Assembly (NCBI GenBank): GCA_035295665.1
Contig: DATGIQ010000123.1
Location: 1 to 19,429, forward strand
From: DATGIQ01 sp035295665
Lineage (GTDB): Bacteria > Planctomycetota > Planctomycetia > Gemmatales > Gemmataceae
Reading direction: 5' to 3'
Length of the DNA stretch: 19,429 nucleotides
Shown one piece after another: positions 16,357-19,429 of this stretch; position 1 is the first letter of the stretch, and every line of letters starts with the position of its first letter. Under the pieces are notes generated by a model that saw only the letters and a program-made list of their open reading frames with translations, did no database searches and was not told where the DNA came from. A program made the position numbers and the translations under genes.

Positions 16357-16413
16357 GCGGCCTACAAGCTGGACGCTGCGGTCGATTGCGCGCGCTTCCG
16401 GCTTGTAGGCCGC
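16357..16413. terminator. Bidirectional hairpin between convergent genes
   Basis: Arms 16357-16373 (GCGGCCTACAAGCTGGA) and 16397-16413 pair over 17 bases with one T/C difference, around a 23-base loop. It fills the gap between the lipoprotein stop (16353) and the kinase stop (16417), so a shared terminator is likely. There is no U-tract, and the GCGGCCTACAAGC core may belong to a dispersed repeat. Confidence 0.6.
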
Positions 16414-16416
16414 CAT

Positions 16417-17886
16417 CTACGTTGGCTTCTTGACTGGATTCTTGGCTCCCTTTTCAGGCAGCGGGACCAGGTGCTGGAGCTTTTGCCGCACTTGCTTCAG
16501 CGTGAGCGGCCGAACCAGCACGGCCACGCTGGAACGGGGTGCGATCTCCTTTGCCCAACCGGCTTGATTTTCGGAAAGAATCAAGATGCCGGCGCAGGTC
16601 CGCGCGAGCCGCCCGGCCTCATTGAGGATGTTTTCGAAGACAAACCGCCCTTCATCGCCGGTGGTGCCGGCATCCAGGACCAGGGCATCAAAGGGCTGCT
16701 GGCGAAACCGATCCATGGCCCGGCTCGGGTCAGCAGCCAGGAAGACACGGTAGCCCAACTCTTTGAAGCTATCCCGCAAGGCATCTTGCAGCCGTTCGTC
16801 CTTCTCGACGATGAACACGCTCCGTGTGGCGGACTTGGCACCTTGCCCGGCCGTTGGATGGTCGAGATCCTGGCGCGCTGCTCGGACAGCCTCGAGGAGA
16901 TGGCCTGGCGTTTGGTAGCGATGCTGCGGATCGAGTGACATCATCCGCTCCACCAGCTGGAAAACCGAAGGCGGCGCCGCCACTTCGTCGGGGCGCAGCG
17001 GCGGCACATTATCAAAGCGCTGGGGGCTCATGCGCACCCTTGGATCGCGCGTCATGAGCAGGGGCGATCGACCGGTGAGCATCTCGTACAGGACGCAGCC
17101 CAGGAAGTAAATGTCGCTGCGCACATCCCCCGGCCGGACTCCGGTTCGCTTCTCCAGTCCGGCGTAATCCACGGTGCGATCAACCTTCTCCCCACCATCC
17201 AGTTCCAGCCCTTTGCGCGAAAAGATGCCAGCCAGGCCAAAATCGACGAGCTTGGCGGTTCCCTGGGTCGAGATCAGGACGTTGGTGAGCTTTAGGTCTC
17301 GGTGCGTGACGCCGCAAGTATAGGCATGGGCAATGCCGGACACCGCATCTTCGATCAGCTTGAGGGCCTCCGCGGGGCTGAGCTTCTTCCGGATCCCCAA
17401 GAAGTCCCGCAAATTGCCCCCTTCCACAAATTCCATCACGATGTAGTAATGCTTCGTGATGGGATCCTGGTTAACCGCCAGGACCTCGACGATGTTGGGG
17501 TGCTGCAGCGTCAGGCCGAGTTTGCCTTCTCGTTCGAACAGGTCGATGGCATGCTCATCCTCGCTCCAGCGGCGGCGCAACACCTTGATGGCCACCACCC
17601 GCCCGGACTGGGGATCATCCGCACGGTAGACCCGGCCGAAACTTCCGGAAGCAATTTTGTAGAGGATCCGGTATCCGCCGATGACGTAGCCATCCATGTC
17701 TCCCTTGAGAAGCTTCTGACTCTGGTAGGGGGTCAGATGGCCCTTGCGTTCCAGGACCCGCAGCAAGGCCTGGGGGTCGGCGGTGCGGGATCCGACCTCT
17801 TCCCACGCTTCTTGCAGTTGCGCTTCGGTAACCAGCCCTAACTTCTGCATCCGCTGGGCCAAAGTGGAAGCATCAAGGTTTGCCAT
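16417..17886 (-). CDS. Ser/Thr kinase fused to a receiver domain
   Basis: A 489-residue soluble protein. Residues 1-65 are a helical leader (LAQRMQKLGLVTEAQLQEAW, HLTPYQSQKLLKG) common before planctomycete kinases. The kinase domain is about 72-340: SGSFGRVY loop, Lys101, HRDLKLTN (His195-Asp197, with Leu200 where Pro is usual) and DFG (215-217). The activation segment reads TVDYAGLEKRTG, so APE is replaced by GLE (243-245). A receiver-like domain follows (about 355-475): VEKDE acidic pocket, phosphoacceptor-like Asp405 (LVLDAGTTG), Ser438, and Arg459 where the conserved Lys normally sits. ATG 17886 is chosen since the predicted transcript begins near 17934; an upstream GTG at 17931 would leave almost no leader. 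No membrane segment is present. Whether the receiver is phosphorylated is uncertain. Confidence 0.9.
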   Translation of the reverse strand: MANLDASTLAQRMQKLGLVTEAQLQEAWEEVGSRTADPQALLRVLERKGHLTPYQSQKLLKGDMDGYVIGGYRILYKIASGSFGRVYRADDPQSGRVVAIKVLRRRWSEDEHAIDLFEREGKLGLTLQHPNIVEVLAVNQDPITKHYYIVMEFVEGGNLRDFLGIRKKLSPAEALKLIEDAVSGIAHAYTCGVTHRDLKLTNVLISTQGTAKLVDFGLAGIFSRKGLELDGGEKVDRTVDYAGLEKRTGVRPGDVRSDIYFLGCVLYEMLTGRSPLLMTRDPRVRMSPQRFDNVPPLRPDEVAAPPSVFQLVERMMSLDPQHRYQTPGHLLEAVRAARQDLDHPTAGQGAKSATRSVFIVEKDERLQDALRDSFKELGYRVFLAADPSRAMDRFRQQPFDALVLDAGTTGDEGRFVFENILNEAGRLARTCAGILILSENQAGWAKEIAPRSSVAVLVRPLTLKQVRQKLQHLVPLPEKGAKNPVKKPT

Positions 17887-17940
17887 GGATTTCTTGTATT
17901 CCGGAAGGAGCCATCTCGCCCAAGGCACCACGTTCGTTTC

Positions 17941-17968
17941 ATTTTACCCTGTCCACGCTCGCTGCCAA
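17941..17968 (-). promoter_or_regulatory. Sigma70-type promoter for kinase-receiver gene
   Basis: On the minus strand TTGGCA (17968-17963) and TAAAAT (17946-17941) are 16 bases apart; each matches the consensus in five of six positions. Transcription would begin near 17934, about 48 bases ahead of ATG 17886, which supports that start codon. Confidence 0.55.
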
Positions 17969-17998
17969 GCGCAAGGCGACGACCCTCGTGATTTGCTC

Positions 17999-18027
17999 TT
18001 GTGGAAGAGCGGCCGCCACGTTATAGC
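17999..18027 (+). promoter_or_regulatory. Candidate promoter for HEAT-repeat lipoprotein
   Basis: TTGTGG (17999-18004) and TATAGC (18022-18027) are 17 bases apart on the plus strand. Transcription would start near 18034, leaving a leader of about 86 bases before the GTG at 18120. The -10 is only a four-of-six match. Confidence 0.35.
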
Positions 18028-18119
18028 CATGCCGCCTCCAGTAGGGTAATGCAATCGGCTCCGTTTCGTCTTCCCGTCCGAGGTCGACCAGGCCCATTCA
18101 CAGAATGGGGAGGACCGCC

Positions 18120-18893
18120 GTGCTTAGCCAAGGAAAAAGGAAACCGTCTCAAGGCTGCCGCGCGTCACGCTTCCCCGACGCCTTTTGCCTTTTATCCTTC
18201 GCCCTTTGCCTTGTCACGTGTGGATGTGCCAACTTCTGGGATGATGTCACGAGCCGAGATTTTTCCTGGAACAGCTGGTTCAGCAAACCCAATCCCTTTA
18301 TCGTGCTGCGCGATAGCACCGATGGCGACAAGCGCGCCAAGGCGTTGGCTGCCCTGCGCGAGCCGAAACAGTATGGCGGCAGCGACACCGAACAGGATGC
18401 AATTGTAAAGATCCTGACCACCGCCGCGGCCACGGAGAAGCAGCCGCTCTGCCGTCTGGCCGCGATCGAGTCGCTGGGCCATTTCAAGGATCCGCGCGCT
18501 GTCAAAGGTTTGAGCGACGCCTTCTACAATGCCGGCATCTTCTCACCGGAGACGGCCACGGTTATTCGTTGTCAGACGTTGACCGCCCTGGGCGAAACGG
18601 GGAACCCGGCAGCGGTCGAGTTGTTGGCCCGAGTCGTTCGTGAGCCACCAGCTGAGGGGACCGACCTGGAGAAACAGCAAACGCTGGACGTGCGGATTGC
18701 AGCGGCGCGGGCCCTGGGCAAGTTCAGCCATTACCAGGCCACCGAAGCGTTGGTCCGCGTCATGCAGAGCGACCGTGACATCGCTCTGCGCGACCGTGCT
18801 TACGAATCCCTCCAGGCCGCCACGGGAAAGAAGTTGCCCCCCGACGGTAAGGAGTGGGAACAGCTGCTCCATCAGGCCAGTTACAAGGAATAG
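18120..18893 (+). CDS. HEAT-repeat lipoprotein
   Basis: A 257-residue exported protein with tandem HEAT-like helical repeats, probably a protein-binding scaffold at the cell envelope. The N-terminus has a signal peptide ending in LVTCGC, with Cys36 the likely lipidated residue, followed by ANFWDDVTSRDFSWNSWF. Repeat-like units include DKRAKALAALREP, CRLAAIESLGHFKDPRAVKGLSDAF, IRCQTLTALGETGNPAAVELLARVV, VRIAAARALGKFSHYQATEALVRVM and LRDRAYESLQAATGKKL. GTG 18120 is preferred because GGGGAGGA lies five bases upstream; the in-frame ATG at 18105 would place that RBS inside the coding region. Similar HEAT lipoproteins with a ...CANFWDxVTSRDF start are, as far as I recall, conserved in Gemmataceae. 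The ligand is unknown, and no operon partner is visible. Confidence 0.85.
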   Translation: MLSQGKRKPSQGCRASRFPDAFCLLSFALCLVTCGCANFWDDVTSRDFSWNSWFSKPNPFIVLRDSTDGDKRAKALAALREPKQYGGSDTEQDAIVKILTTAAATEKQPLCRLAAIESLGHFKDPRAVKGLSDAFYNAGIFSPETATVIRCQTLTALGETGNPAAVELLARVVREPPAEGTDLEKQQTLDVRIAAARALGKFSHYQATEALVRVMQSDRDIALRDRAYESLQAATGKKLPPDGKEWEQLLHQASYKE

Positions 18894-19118
18894 CTCCGGA
18901 ATTCTTCTTTCTCATCGGTTGCTGGAGCCGCTTGGGCCAGAGTGCGCAAGCGCCCCGCTCCTTTCCCTCCTCCACAATTCTGCCACTTTGCACGTGCACA
19001 TCCGGGATGCCCGGCAGGCGGCGCCGGGGGCAGCCGTTGACGCGCTCTTCGCCGATTTGACGAACGGTTCAGGCGATCCACTCGCCTAACCCCGCCGGCT
19101 TTCGGCTCGGGGACGACC
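18894..19118. other. Region downstream of HEAT gene; no confident gene
   Basis: About 225 bases follow the HEAT gene. One plus-strand frame from GTG 18994 to the stop at 19089 reads VHIRDARQAAPGAAVDALF and ends LTNGSGDPLA. It has codon use like a real protein but no RBS, so it may be the tail of a decayed gene. A small hairpin of CCCCG with CGGGG lies near 19090-19112. Confidence 0.3.
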
Positions 19119-19166
19119 ACAGGACATCGTACCGGTCGACAGACAGGTGCGATGTCCTGTTTTCTC
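19119..19166 (+). terminator. Intrinsic terminator-like hairpin
   Basis: Arms 19119-19133 and 19146-19160 form a 15-bp stem with a single G-U pair around a 12-base loop. The plus strand continues TTTCTC, so with the last T of the arm it has a short U-tract. It would end transcripts from the HEAT gene, 226 bases downstream of its stop. Confidence 0.5.
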
Positions 19167-19220
19167 ATGCAGCACCTACGAAAACACATTTCCCTGTCCG
19201 CCCCAATCGCTTGGTGGAGC

Positions 19221-19276
19221 GTGAAGGACGTGTCACTCTCACGAGGGCCGCACGGTAGGGCCCTGTCGCCCTTCAC
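19221..19276. other. Possible three-way-junction RNA fold
   Basis: GTGAAGG (19221-19227) pairs with CCTTCAC (19270-19276). It encloses two hairpins: CGTG/CACG (19229-19232 with 19240-19243) and AGGGCC/GGCCCT (19244-19249 with 19259-19264). ACGTGTCACTC occurs at 19228-19238 and again at 19278-19288. Right after this lies a further stem, GCCGGGC/GCCCGGC (19289-19295 with 19313-19319). No known RNA family was recognised. Confidence 0.3.
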
Positions 19277-19429
19277 AACGTGTCACTCGCCGGGCGGCTC
19301 TTGGCCGCCTCTGCCCGGCCAACAGCGTCCGGGACAGCCGGCCCGTGGGATTGCGGTGCGGGGAGCGTTTCCCCGCTGCCCTTGGCCGGACCACGCGGGC
19401 CGACGCGCGCAGGCGCGGGGCCCACCGCC
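19273..19429 (-). CDS. Possible 3' end of an unidentified gene
   Basis: On the minus strand one frame is open from the window edge to a TGA at 19275-19273, 51 codons. It is rich in Ala, Pro and Gly (for example GETLPAPQSHGPAVPDAVGR) and ends AAKSRPASDTL. No family is recognised. Very high GC keeps several frames open here, including one on the plus strand from GTG 19221, so this may be chance. The frame's end overlaps the possible RNA fold. Confidence 0.2.
   Translation of the reverse strand, partial: AVGPAPARVGPRGPAKGSGETLPAPQSHGPAVPDAVGRAEAAKSRPASDTL

Noticed and set aside
19277..19429. RNase P RNA on the minus strand, because GGCGGCCAAGAGCCGCC resembles the P12 stem-loop
   Set aside because: The conserved GGCACGGUAAACCCC and GAGGAAAGUCC-type segments are not found in the expected places, so the likeness is limited to one hairpin.

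Overview
The window looks like a chromosomal segment of a planctomycete, most likely of the Gemmataceae type. The evidence is the gene content: a DUF1559 prepilin-like secreted protein followed by a small lipoprotein, a DUF1080 (3-keto-disaccharide hydrolase family) protein, an ECF sigma factor overlapping a membrane Ser/Thr kinase, a second kinase fused to a receiver domain, and a HEAT-repeat lipoprotein. The DNA is GC-rich. Genes are mostly single units on alternating strands, with GC-rich hairpins between them. No tRNA, rRNA, CRISPR array, insertion sequence or phage gene was recognised. Family names come from motifs read by eye; no database search was run.

Layout. 1-2583 (minus): pyruvate phosphate dikinase, cut off by the window start just before its catalytic cysteine. 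2822-3535 (plus) and 3544-4500 (minus): an exported DUF1080 protein and an exported alpha/beta hydrolase, convergent. 4501-4820: two perfect hairpins. 4821-7489 (plus): ECF sigma factor and a kinase overlapping by one base; the kinase carries an N-terminal membrane segment and an anti-sigma-like zinc motif. 7587-9545 (minus): glycogen branching enzyme. 9769-10194 (minus) and 10297-10899 (plus): a tandem-ACT protein and a nicotinamidase, divergent around an AT-rich double promoter flanked by an inverted repeat. 10911-11381 (minus): Nudix hydrolase, convergent with the nicotinamidase. 11619-12587 (plus): aspartate carbamoyltransferase. 12638-14422 (minus): L-lactate permease with an operator-like palindrome between its -35 and -10. 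14730-16353 (plus): DUF1559 protein and lipoprotein. 16417-17886 (minus): kinase-receiver hybrid. 18120-18893 (plus): HEAT-repeat lipoprotein. 18894-19429: mainly non-coding, with a terminator-like hairpin, a possible three-way-junction RNA fold and perhaps the tail of another minus-strand gene.

How the genes may work together (inference). Lactate permease, pyruvate phosphate dikinase and branching enzyme could lie on one route from imported lactate through pyruvate and PEP to glycogen, but they are separate transcription units. Nicotinamidase and the Nudix hydrolase both fit NAD turnover. The sigma-kinase pair is the clearest regulatory system: the overlap implies coupled synthesis, and the kinase's zinc motif suggests it may hold or release the sigma factor. 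Planctomycete ECF-kinase pairing is a known theme; the particular domain order here is the part most worth examining.
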